Part shown: positions 17,171 to 24,498 of the stretch, piece by piece | Position numbering within the stretch: the first letter of the stretch is position 1 | Layout of the letters: every line of letters begins with the position of its first letter | Assembly (NCBI RefSeq): GCF_026262505.1 | Contig: NC_067207.1 | Span: forward strand, 6,580,252 to 6,644,251 | DNA: 64,000 nucleotides | Direction of reading: 5' to 3' | Source: Trichomonas vaginalis G3 | Lineage: Eukaryota; Parabasalia; Trichomonadida; Trichomonadidae | The notes under the pieces: model-generated | What the model was told of the DNA's origin: nothing | Database searches by the model: none | What the model saw: only the letters and a program-made list of their open reading frames with translations | Program-made: the position numbers and the translations under genes

Positions 17171-17188
17171 TTTTATTCTAGATAAAAT
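17171..17188. promoter_or_regulatory. 18-bp symmetric divergent promoter
   Basis: TTTTATTCTAGATAAAAT is the entire spacer between the fibre ATG at 17170 (minus) and the ATG at 17189 (plus). It has dyad symmetry about CTAG, fitting use in both directions, and matches 1099-1116 at 15 or more positions. Function is inferred. Confidence 0.5.
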
Positions 17189-18037
17189 ATGCTTCCAATA
17201 GAAAAAGAAAATTCAAGAGTTGCTACAACTAAACCATTAGATGAACTTTTTACGAATGTCGGTCAAAAGTTTGAGACAGAGACCGTAAAGCATGAAGGCT
17301 ATCGTTTTGACTACCCACTTAGATGGCTAAGAGACCCATCTGTCACAAAAGCTATTGGCTTTCGTAGAATGAAGTTTGTGTCTGTAGAAGATAAAAGTTT
17401 TCCATTTATTGTAAGGTTTCATATAGATTATATATCTGAAGGGAAACGAAAAATGTGGGAAGAAATTGAGCTAATACAAGTTGACCTTTCATCTTCTCTA
17501 CAGACTGCGTTAAAAAATATAGAAGATAAAATAAATTCATGTTATGCAAAATATGCTGATGAATATGCAAATACCGAGAGCACACTTTATGTGAGAATTG
17601 TATATGACAAACAAAATTCACAAGTGTCATTTCAAATCTACGAAGACAATCCAAAGAAAGACGAACAAATATATACAGAATTCACTGCAATGTCATGGTA
17701 TTATTTGCAAAGAATGTTAAATCAGAAAGTCGAACTTCCTTTAGCAAATATTTACAGTCGATATGCAAGAGATGAACCATATTTATTTAAAGATGTTTTC
17801 GACCCAGCTGCTATTATTGTTCATGCTTCATTTTCTGGCGCCCAAAACTCTTTCTTATGCTTGGCAAATGACTTTTACGAAAAACCTACAAAGTTATACG
17901 AACCACCAAGTGGAAGTATTTCAGACTTTCAAGTATGGTTTACTACAGATGGAAGAAAAAGAATAATTCCATTATACCATGCGTTTTACTTAGAACTTAG
18001 TTTCATATACAACTACTATCGAACGATAAAAATATAA
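17189..18037 (+). CDS. Candidate Maverick virion protein, 282 aa
   Basis: Intact frame from the ATG at 17189. The product alternates beta-like segments (RFDYPLRWLRDP, FPFIVRFHIDYIS, STLYVRIVYDKQNSQVSFQIYED) with short helices, rich in aromatic residues throughout, and has no catalytic motif. It sits between the fibre and the small amphipathic protein genes, so a structural or fibre-anchoring role is plausible. No family recognised with confidence. Its stop and the stop of the convergent 18042-18284 gene are 4 bases apart. Confidence 0.6.
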   Translation: MLPIEKENSRVATTKPLDELFTNVGQKFETETVKHEGYRFDYPLRWLRDPSVTKAIGFRRMKFVSVEDKSFPFIVRFHIDYISEGKRKMWEEIELIQVDLSSSLQTALKNIEDKINSCYAKYADEYANTESTLYVRIVYDKQNSQVSFQIYEDNPKKDEQIYTEFTAMSWYYLQRMLNQKVELPLANIYSRYARDEPYLFKDVFDPAAIIVHASFSGAQNSFLCLANDFYEKPTKLYEPPSGSISDFQVWFTTDGRKRIIPLYHAFYLELSFIYNYYRTIKI

Positions 18038-18041
18038 TTTT

Positions 18042-18284
18042 TTAATACGGTTGAGGTGTTGGATTTGGTTGCCAACTAGACTGTGGTGCAGGTTCAGGCT
18101 GTTGTATAACAGGAGCTTGTTCTTCTGGTTCAGGGTCTTTAGGTATAATACCAACAAACTGACCTACTCTTTTACCAATATTTTTGACTCCGTTCCAAAT
18201 TCCTTTTCCGACAGATTTTATTCCATTCCATATACCTCTTCCAACATTTCGAAAGAAGTTTCCTATTCTTCCAAAGAAACCCAT
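18042..18284 (-). CDS. Small amphipathic (pVI-like) protein, 80 aa
   Basis: Starts at the ATG at 18284. Residues 1-45 are repeats of a Gly-Ile-Trp-Asn-Gly amphipathic helix unit (GRGIWNGIKSVGKGIWNGVK). Residues 50-80 are acidic then Pro/Gln-rich. The helix has one hydrophobic and one basic face, typical of membrane-disrupting or membrane-binding peptides. Lytic minor capsid proteins of non-enveloped DNA viruses look like this, which is the inferred role. The frame is intact. The 14514-14914 gene may be a second protein of the same type. Confidence 0.65.
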   Translation of the reverse strand: MGFFGRIGNFFRNVGRGIWNGIKSVGKGIWNGVKNIGKRVGQFVGIIPKDPEPEEQAPVIQQPEPAPQSSWQPNPTPQPY

Positions 18285-18302
18285 TTTACTATATGTAAAA
18301 AT

Positions 18303-18665
18303 CTAATGTCCGCCTAGTCTCTTACGTTTCCTGTTGAGTTCCATAGCATTCTTTAACTGGAGCTCATACATTCTGTTTCTCCTCTGGTAGAAAACATATT
18401 CTGGGTCAACTCCTGTGTTCGCGTCATCTGCATAAAGTTGTTTATATCCCACTTCAGGGTTTGTATAAAACTCTTTCCATCTCATATTTGCATACCATGG
18501 TGGCAAACCTAACGCAGCGTCATTTGACATGGCAGTTTGCATTTGTACATCTGTTGGCACTTGACCATAGTTTGCCATTGCAGTTTGTATTCTAACTTCA
18601 TTTGGAATATTCTCTGGGTTTGGTTGTCCAGGTTGCTGTGCATTCGCTAAGTTCTGTGCGTCCAT
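18303..18665 (-). CDS. Maverick hypothetical protein, 120 aa
   Basis: Intact frame from the ATG at 18665; TTTTTATCTAATATTAA precedes the ATG on its strand, like other leaders here. Residues 24-50 contain a duplicated unit (VRIQTAMANYGQ and VQMQTAMSNDAA). The rest is polar with Trp/Tyr residues (PPWYANMRWKEFYTNPE) and a basic end (LNRKRKRLGGH). No family recognised. Its place among small virion-like genes suggests a structural role. Confidence 0.6.
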   Translation of the reverse strand: MDAQNLANAQQPGQPNPENIPNEVRIQTAMANYGQVPTDVQMQTAMSNDAALGLPPWYANMRWKEFYTNPEVGYKQLYADDANTGVDPEYVFYQRRNRMYELQLKNAMELNRKRKRLGGH

Positions 18666-18688
18666 TTAATATTAGATAAAAATATCTC

Positions 18689-18820
18689 TTACGAGTACAT
18701 ATACTGAACATTTGCAGGCATTGGTTCATCTTCATATTCTCTATATCTTTCTGCCACGTCAAATAAGTAAATGACACAATGGAAAAAACCTAAAACAAGT
18801 AGTCCTATTTCAAACCACAT
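18689..18820 (-). CDS. Small single-pass membrane protein, 43 aa
   Basis: Runs from the ATG at 18820 to the TAA at 18689-18691. Residues 2-21 (WFEIGLLVLGFFHCVIYLF) form one clear membrane span, followed by an acidic tail (AERYREYEDEPM). The first 16 bases overlap the end of the methyltransferase gene upstream, and the leader TACTAGTAAGTAA precedes the ATG on its strand. Tiny membrane proteins are common in membrane-containing DNA viruses; function is otherwise unknown. Confidence 0.55.
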   Translation of the reverse strand: MWFEIGLLVLGFFHCVIYLFDVAERYREYEDEPMPANVQYMYS

Positions 18821-19623
18821 TTACTTACTAGTAAAATTTCTTTGTTATGACACTTTCTCCAGTTTATAGGACCTCTCTCATATTCTATCTTATCGTATCT
18901 AAACTCATAGTCATGTATGTCCTCTAACCATCTCATGACACTTTCCAAACCACTTTTATCGGATGTAAAGTAAAAGCATGGATGGTTATGTAAAACGTCT
19001 AAAGTTTCTAAAGAGTCTCTCAAAGTCCAGTCTACTTGGTATTGAAAATCCCATGTGTTATAGAACGGTGGGTCCACTATAAAGAAAACATTTTCCTTGT
19101 CTTTATATTTTTCATACAACTCTGTCCAATGACATCTCACAAACTCTATACCCTCAATATATTTTTCTATGTCCTCTTTGAAAACATTTGTATAGTTAAG
19201 ATATAAAACTTTTGACATAAGTGTTTCAATGTCATGAACTCTTATAGCACCACTATATAATAGTCTAGCAGATATACTATCCCAGTCTATATATTCTGCT
19301 TTTTTCAAAACCTCTCTCACAATATTTTTCTTATCTAATGGTATACGTTCCATCTTACCTATAGGTATCTTTTCTTTTAACGCTTTCAATATATTGTTTG
19401 TGTCTGGAATATGTTTGAGACGGTCCATATAGTTGTCGAAGTCATTGCATATAATCTTTGAGTCAGGAAATATTGTATGGCACAAATGAGATATATAGAA
19501 ACTTCCACCGAACAAGTCTACAAATGTTAGACCATTCGGTAGTTTCTTAAGTTCTCTCAATAGAATATCTTTACATCTACTCTTATTTCCAAAGAAGGGT
19601 AACGGTGGTTTTGTAAAATTCAT
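18805..19623 (-). CDS. DNA adenine methyltransferase (D12/Dam class), 272 aa
   Basis: Start set at the ATG at 19623 (MNFTKPPLPFFGNK); the upstream extension has no better start and enters repeat DNA. Motif X-like PFFGNKSRCKDIL is at residues 8-20, motif I FVDLFGGSF near 36-44, and the catalytic motif IV DPPF near 175. The Phe in DPPF is a less common variant of DPPY. The family transfers methyl groups to N6 of adenine in DNA. Trichomonas DNA is reported to carry 6-methyladenine with Maverick-type methyltransferases, which makes this gene relevant to host DNA as well as to the element. The frame is intact. Confidence 0.85.
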   Translation of the reverse strand: MNFTKPPLPFFGNKSRCKDILLRELKKLPNGLTFVDLFGGSFYISHLCHTIFPDSKIICNDFDNYMDRLKHIPDTNNILKALKEKIPIGKMERIPLDKKNIVREVLKKAEYIDWDSISARLLYSGAIRVHDIETLMSKVLYLNYTNVFKEDIEKYIEGIEFVRCHWTELYEKYKDKENVFFIVDPPFYNTWDFQYQVDWTLRDSLETLDVLHNHPCFYFTSDKSGLESVMRWLEDIHDYEFRYDKIEYERGPINWRKCHNKEILLVSKCGLK

Positions 19624-19639
19624 TTTATATTTAATAAAA

Positions 19640-19680
19640 ATGTTTTTTCCCTGAAAAGTGACAGAAAAGTGACAAAACAT
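19640..19680. promoter_or_regulatory. Doubled GAAAAGTGACA motif upstream of the methyltransferase gene
   Basis: GAAAAGTGACAGAAAAGTGACA is a perfect tandem pair just upstream of the methyltransferase start, read as TGTCACTTTTC on that gene's strand. The same motif precedes other host and accessory genes, so a promoter or activator site is inferred. Confidence 0.45.
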
Positions 19681-19681
19681 G

Positions 19682-19792
19682 TACGAAGAAGTCTTGAAAA
19701 TTCAAGAGGGTAGAAAAGAGGTTAGAAAAGAGGTTATATCTAACCTTCTACCCTAAACATTATTTTTGTCTGATTTTACGAAGAAGTCTTGA
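19682..19792. repeat. Terminal stem-loop module with flanking direct repeats
   Basis: ACGAAGAAGTCTTGA occurs at about 19683 and again at about 19778, bracketing a copy of the stem-loop module (19695-19768). The frame GAAAATTCAAGAG ... TAAACATTATTTTTG is shared with 7504-7588. The stems differ but pair with each other: GGGTAGA with TCTACCC, AGGTTA with TAACCT. Confidence 0.75.
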
Positions 19793-19936
19793 CAAAACAT
19801 GAAAACATATATAATTTGTGAAAAGCTCCTGGAAGACCCGTATATAAGAACTTCATTTATACTAAACATCTTCAGGGCTAGAAGGCACGAAGTGCCTGGA
19901 AGCCCCACTCCCTTTTTTTTTTTTTTTTTTTTTTTT
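19793..19936. other. Right terminal region of the Maverick and T tract
   Basis: A non-coding terminal stretch. It contains a short palindrome AGGCACGAAGTGCCT at 19883-19897 and then 24 T residues at 19913-19936. It is probably part of the terminal inverted repeat; the partner lies outside the window. Confidence 0.55.
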
Positions 19937-20627
19937 AATTCTATTAAAATGGATTTGATCCAAAAAAATATAAAACCAAAAATAATTGTTATAATTTAAA
20001 TGAAGAAGTAATTTAAAACGATTTTATTTATGATCAAATTTTATATATTTTTTTGGATCAAATCCATTTTAATAGAATTTATATACTATTCATCTATTAG
20101 TAAACACTACCGTATATTATTTTTTAAGCTATCTTATTTTTTGAACTTTTATTCAAATCTTTGGTCGCAAGAAGAATTGCATGATAAATAAAAACATTTA
20201 ATCAAAGTCAATTTTATTTTTCATATTCAAATGGACTGAGTGTTAACATTTAACATTTTTTGCTAATTGTCGTCAAAAATTAGGCGTAAAGCAAAAATTG
20301 ATATTTCATATGGTTTTATGATAGATAAGCATTATATTCCCACTCATTATATTCGTAAATTTTGAGGTTTATCCTTCGCTTTTAAGATCATTGAATTTGA
20401 TTTTTATATAAAATAGTTATATATTAGAAAATAATATGAGTTTATGTGATATTATTTTTCAGAAGATTTTGTGTTCTTCTTCAAAATTTTATTTTTTTAT
20501 TAAAAAGAATCTTTACAAAATATACATTTACTTTAATTAATATTTAAAAACGTGCTCTATCAAAAGTTCCAAAAATTCAATATTTTAGCTTTTCTGAGGT
20601 GTCACTTTTGATGAATTTCTGTTTACA
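19937..20627. repeat. Half of a large palindromic repeat, cut by the Maverick
   Basis: Begins with the central hairpin (ATTCTATTAAAATGGATTTG ... and its reverse complement ending at 20080), then continues as a 550-bp arm almost identical to the arms at 50132-51376. It ends at TGATGAATTTCTGTTTA. The other arm should lie on the far side of the Maverick. No coding frame is present. Confidence 0.85.
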
Positions 20628-20639
20628 ACATTTTCAACT

Positions 20640-20770
20640 AGAAGTGAGGTACGGTAATCTTACAGATTCCCGTAACTCAATTTTACGGAAAAAGTGCAGT
20701 AAACTACTCAATTTACGGAAAAAGTGTCGTAAACTATTGATGTGGCGGTAAAATCACGGTAATTCACGGA
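20640..20770. repeat. Short imperfect tandem repeats with TTACGG/CCGTAA
   Basis: Two copies of TTTACGGAAAAAGTG followed by a diverged AGTAAACTA/CGTAAACTA, plus several TTACGG/CCGTAA inversions, lie at about 20685-20770. No gene is present between here and 21094, apart from A/T-rich DNA and a TTTGTCACTTTTTTATT leader next to the ATG. Confidence 0.5.
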
Positions 20771-21093
20771 AAGCTATATGCGAAAATTTGAAATTATACA
20801 AAATCGAGCGAAACACTTTTAAATAGGTTGTTCTCGTATTTAAAATACTATTCCCAGATTTATTGTCGTCAGAATATTTCCAAATTTTTGCCGATTTACA
20901 AAAAATGATTTACAAAGCATATTTTTTAATCTAAAAAATTCCTAAAAAAAGGAACCGGTGTGCGGAAACCCCGGTAAATTACCGCGGTTCCCGTTTGGAC
21001 TGCCATAATGTAAATTAGTTTGTTTTTCATGAATATAAAAAGTCCGAAATTTCATTTAGATTTTTTTTGTAATAATTTTGTCACTTTTTTATT

Positions 21094-22350
21094 ATGCATA
21101 ATGAGATTTTAATATTTTTCTTATACATACTAGTATTTCTTTTCATCGCTTCAGATATCAGAATCAAAATACAATTAGATGTTGTTCAATTTATTCCAAA
21201 AACTCGTGTGATGCAAAATCAAGTATTTTATAACACAAATTATTCAAAAATATCATATTACGTCGACACAATACCAGAAAGAGAGATCGGTCATGCACTT
21301 GTTAGTAAAGGATTTTTCAGTTTATATTCTAAAATCGAAGAAAACGTAGTTTTGCGATCAATTGTATATGTTATTACATATACAGATGCATTTATATCCA
21401 AAACTTCTGCTACAAAACGATGCGGCATTCATTTAAGAGAAAATGTTAAAGATGATGATTATAGAGACCACCATACTACTGTTGGTAGAGAGTTTTATGG
21501 AGTTATATATATTCAAGAATTCTACATGTTTGGACATCTTGTCCATGATTTTCTTACTTCAATGATGTATGTACCTGATTACGTTAATAAATCTGGTTTT
21601 GTCGTAATGAAACCTATAACAGGGCTAAAGATAGCTCAAGATTGGTGTAATTTCCTTCATATCAATGCAAAAGTTGTAGATTTAAAAGTAGGTTCACAAA
21701 TTCAAGTAAATGAACTAATTGCAATCACAGGCCATGAAAATACACATGGGGTTACAGTTGGAGGAATCAAAAGATTAAGAAAACATATTGAAAATCTGCT
21801 CGGATTTGATAAAATTAAACCGTGCAAATATGTATTAGCTAATAGACCTAAAGAAGATCGTCGTTCAATTATCCAGATTGATAAACTATTCGAAGAAGTC
21901 AAGAAAATTGATGAAAGATTCATATTATTTAATTATCCAATAAAAAATTTGACTGAAAACGCTCTATTTTGGTCTGATATCAAAATATTTGTAGGACCAT
22001 GCGGATCTCAGATGTATAATTCAATTTTCATGAGAGAAAGAACTGGATTTTGTTTATTATTCAGTCATATGGACTTGCCAAATGTTCAGTTAGCTTTAGC
22101 AAGCAATTTCTTCCTATTTGGATACGTTAGTTCTTGCGAAGTTGAAAATAATTTTGAAAAAATTGATATTTCAAAGTATATTTTTTATATTAAGAAAGTA
22201 ATTTATTGCGTTGAAAACAATGGATGGGATAATGAAACTCTTTCCACAGAAGATTCCCCTCTTGTATCAAGATTTCCTTATAAATATGTAAAATCAATGC
22301 CATATGTTCGTTATGGCTCAGACAATTATCGTATTGATTCTCAGGTTTAG
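21094..22350 (+). CDS. GT61-family (DUF563) glycosyltransferase-like protein, 418 aa
   Basis: Starts at the ATG at 21094, about 6 bases after TTTGTCACTTTTTT. Residues 5-19 are one membrane span, giving a type II (Golgi/ER lumen) orientation. The C-terminal half holds the family pattern: a basic helix (KRLRKHIENLLG), KYVLANRPKEDRRSI, and near 303-312 VGPCGSQMYNSIFM, the donor-site loop typical of GT61/EOGT-like enzymes. The family adds xylose, GlcNAc or arabinose to glycoproteins or glycans; the substrate here cannot be read. The frame is intact with normal length. Confidence 0.75.
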   Translation: MHNEILIFFLYILVFLFIASDIRIKIQLDVVQFIPKTRVMQNQVFYNTNYSKISYYVDTIPEREIGHALVSKGFFSLYSKIEENVVLRSIVYVITYTDAFISKTSATKRCGIHLRENVKDDDYRDHHTTVGREFYGVIYIQEFYMFGHLVHDFLTSMMYVPDYVNKSGFVVMKPITGLKIAQDWCNFLHINAKVVDLKVGSQIQVNELIAITGHENTHGVTVGGIKRLRKHIENLLGFDKIKPCKYVLANRPKEDRRSIIQIDKLFEEVKKIDERFILFNYPIKNLTENALFWSDIKIFVGPCGSQMYNSIFMRERTGFCLLFSHMDLPNVQLALASNFFLFGYVSSCEVENNFEKIDISKYIFYIKKVIYCVENNGWDNETLSTEDSPLVSRFPYKYVKSMPYVRYGSDNYRIDSQV

Positions 22351-22702
22351 CTTATCTATTGATGTTTTTCATTAAGCTTTTGAAAAAAAGGAAATTTCTC
22401 AATTGATTCCCTCATTTCAGTTATACAATCTTGTATAATGAAAATTTAACAATGAACTCTATGCAAATGTTTGTATTAAAGTGATAGCAGAAACATTTGC
22501 AAAAATAATTTCGAATTTTCCCGAAAATCAATTCTTTTGCAAGGCCATAATGGTCCAATTCTAAGAGTTTTATTGTAAAAACATCCAGAATGGCTGTTTA
22601 ACAACAGTATTAGCACTCTTTTATTTGGGAAAAGAGGGGAAAATTTGGGAAAAGAAAAGTGACAAAAATTTTAGATTTGAGTGATACATGAAAATATGAC
22701 AA
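22351..22702. other. Intergenic region with GAAAAGTGACA motif
   Basis: A/T-rich. GGGAAAAG...AAAAGTGACA lies at about 22637-22667, some 40 bases before the NFU start; it is the same motif found before several genes in the window. Nothing else is seen. Confidence 0.5.
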
Positions 22703-23014
22703 ATGTTATCTTGCATTTCTCACGCAACTAACTCTCCAATATTCACAAGTTTCTTTGCCAAAGCATCAAAAGAGTTTTTCGACAAGGTTAACGCAGTAAT
22801 TGAAGAACGAGTTCGACCGGCACTCCTTTCTGATGGAGGCGACATCACGCTAAAGGATATAACCGATGGAATTGTCACCGTACAGATGTTCGGACATTGC
22901 GTTGGCTGTCCTTCAAAACAAATCACATTAAACTCAAGAATACTTGACTGTCTTCAAGATGAATTCGGCGATAAGGATATTGTTGATATAAAAGAAATCC
23001 CTAATACAGAATAA
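22703..23014 (+). CDS. NFU1: NFU1-type iron-sulfur cluster scaffold, hydrogenosomal, 103 aa
   Basis: The ATG at 22703 begins MLSCISHAT..., a short presequence of the hydrogenosomal type; earlier nearby ATGs give no frame. Residues 28-98 are a complete NifU C-terminal domain with VRPALLSDGGDITL and the cluster-binding CVGC (Cys66, Cys69) before SKQITLNS. NFU proteins carry a [4Fe-4S] cluster to target enzymes; in trichomonads the Fe-S assembly machinery is in hydrogenosomes. Length and motifs are complete, so it should be functional. Confidence 0.9.
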   Translation: MLSCISHATNSPIFTSFFAKASKEFFDKVNAVIEERVRPALLSDGGDITLKDITDGIVTVQMFGHCVGCPSKQITLNSRILDCLQDEFGDKDIVDIKEIPNTE

Positions 23015-23198
23015 ATGTTTTATATTGCACTTTGATTAAAATTTATGTTTTTTTTAATACAAGTATGTTTTGTGTTACTTTATCTAGTCGTGTAATATAA
23101 TTATAGATAATTACATTATGCAATCTCATTAAAAATAGTATTAATTCATAATGAGTAAAATATTTTTTTAATCTTGATGAAATTAATTATTTCTTTCC

Positions 23199-23432
23199 TT
23201 AGTCATGGCAGCACTCGCATGATCCTCCTGTTGCGCAGACACAGTCAGGTCCGCAGTGGCAGTTCGGGCCACAGTGGGAGCATCCGCAGCATTTTGCCTT
23301 CTTGCAACCTTCACCGCAGCAACCATTCTTCTTGCAGCATTCGCATTGGCCGCCCTGTGTGCATTGGCACTATGGGCCGCATTGGCATTCAGGACCACAC
23401 TTGCAGTTGGCGCAATATGTACAGTGAGACAT
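23199..23432 (-). pseudogene. Metallothionein-like Cys-rich protein with in-frame TAG
   Basis: Read from the ATG at 23432, the frame encodes 77 positions with 25 Cys in CxC and CC clusters (CANCKCGPECQC, CECCKKNGCC, CCGCSHC) and ends at a TAA at 23199-23201. Codon 21 (23370-23372) is TAG. Other repeats have Glu, Asn or Asp at this point of the CGP-x-C unit, and one base change from GAG, AAG or CAG gives TAG. The rest of the frame is intact and ATG-less downstream. It would bind thiophilic metals. Either a recent nonsense mutation or stop readthrough would explain it. TCATTATTAAT before the ATG looks like a trichomonad initiator. Confidence 0.75.
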
Positions 23433-23902
23433 ATTAATAATGAGCAGATTTTTATCTTTGAAAATTTCTGAAGATTTGAATGCCAGATATAAAATTTTAA
23501 CATATTGGAAATACATATTTAAGGGGCTTCAAGATTAATTCACATCATATTATAGCAGATTATATGGGATTGCAAAATCATTATTTGAATGTTTTCAATT
23601 TTTCGTCACTCCAAAGTCTGACAGAAATAACCCTCATTCTATAGCACTATAGATATTTGTGTGATATATTCTTGAAAGAATTTCAATTTGATCACAAAAA
23701 TATCAGGAATGAAAAATGTTAACATTCTTTTCTAATTAAAACGTAATATCGTTCTAATGACATAATTTATAAATTAATCCACTAACATATAATAATTCAA
23801 TGATAGTTCTTTTTGAGAGCTAAAAATTTTAGCAAAATAGGGCAAAAATTGAATGAGTGAAGCGGTTTTCAGTTTTCGAACTATTTTGTAAAGCTTTCAA
23901 TC

Positions 23903-24253
23903 TTGGTCAAGAATTTTAAAACTTATAAAGATTTTAGATTTCCATTAGGATACTTCTTTTGGGGAAGAACCAAAAATGGTGATTATCTAATTCATCATGA
24001 AACGTCTAAAATTTGTGAAACCAACTCAGTTGGAGATTGTGCTAAAGATACTGAATATTTTTTCGTAATTAAAAAAGAAAACAAATTTCCATTAAATGCC
24101 GTGATTATTGGAAATGAAGGAAAAGATTCTGTCGGAACATATTCCAATACACTAGGTGCAATCCAATTCTATTCAGATACTAACACAGATCTCAAGAATC
24201 GGGCTGAGCCTCTAACTTATAATCTTATTATATTTATTTTATTTCAATGTTGA
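23903..24253 (+). pseudogene. Gene remnant of unrecognised family
   Basis: An open frame of about 116 codons with protein-like composition (FPLGYFFWGRTKNGDYLIHHETSKICETN, then NAVIIGNEGKDSVGTYS) but no ATG at its start. It ends in a hydrophobic run at TGA. Upstream and downstream DNA shows no continuation in any frame that I can follow. Probably a fragment of a longer secreted or membrane protein. Chance cannot be excluded. Confidence 0.35.
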
Positions 24254-24498
24254 TTATATTAATAAACTATACTCATAAAGAAAGATCTATCTGATTATAT
24301 TTTTCTTAAGATATTGGAACTAATACAATTCATCATTTGATATCAATTCTTATACTTCCTCGAAAATAAGATCGATTTTTTCAAAAATCAAAAGAGAATC
24401 ATCACTAATCCATACTGAGAATCATTACGCTGAAATGTCGGATAACTCATTCAGATCATTCTGAAATTCTAATCGTTTCTGACATTGTCAGAAATTAA

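Larger units (their letters stand above)
1..19936. mobile_element. Maverick/Polinton DNA transposon, right-hand ~20 kb
   Basis: Seen: a dense run of about 30 closely packed or overlapping genes on both strands, with a retrovirus-type integrase, a family B DNA polymerase, an FtsK/HerA-like packaging ATPase, an SF3 helicase and capsid-type proteins. This set defines Maverick/Polinton elements, which are very abundant in Trichomonas vaginalis. The left terminus and the usual cysteine protease gene are not in the window. The right terminus is placed at the T tract 19913-19936, because non-Maverick repeat DNA starts at 19937. At least five genes carry frameshifts, so this copy is probably not autonomous. 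Confidence 0.95.

Noticed and set aside
23174-23503. Long frames over the metallothionein (Ala-rich and Arg/Ser-rich)
   Set aside because: They are other-frame shadows of the Cys codons. The TGC/TGT-rich minus frame from 23432 is the one with family sense, despite its TAG.
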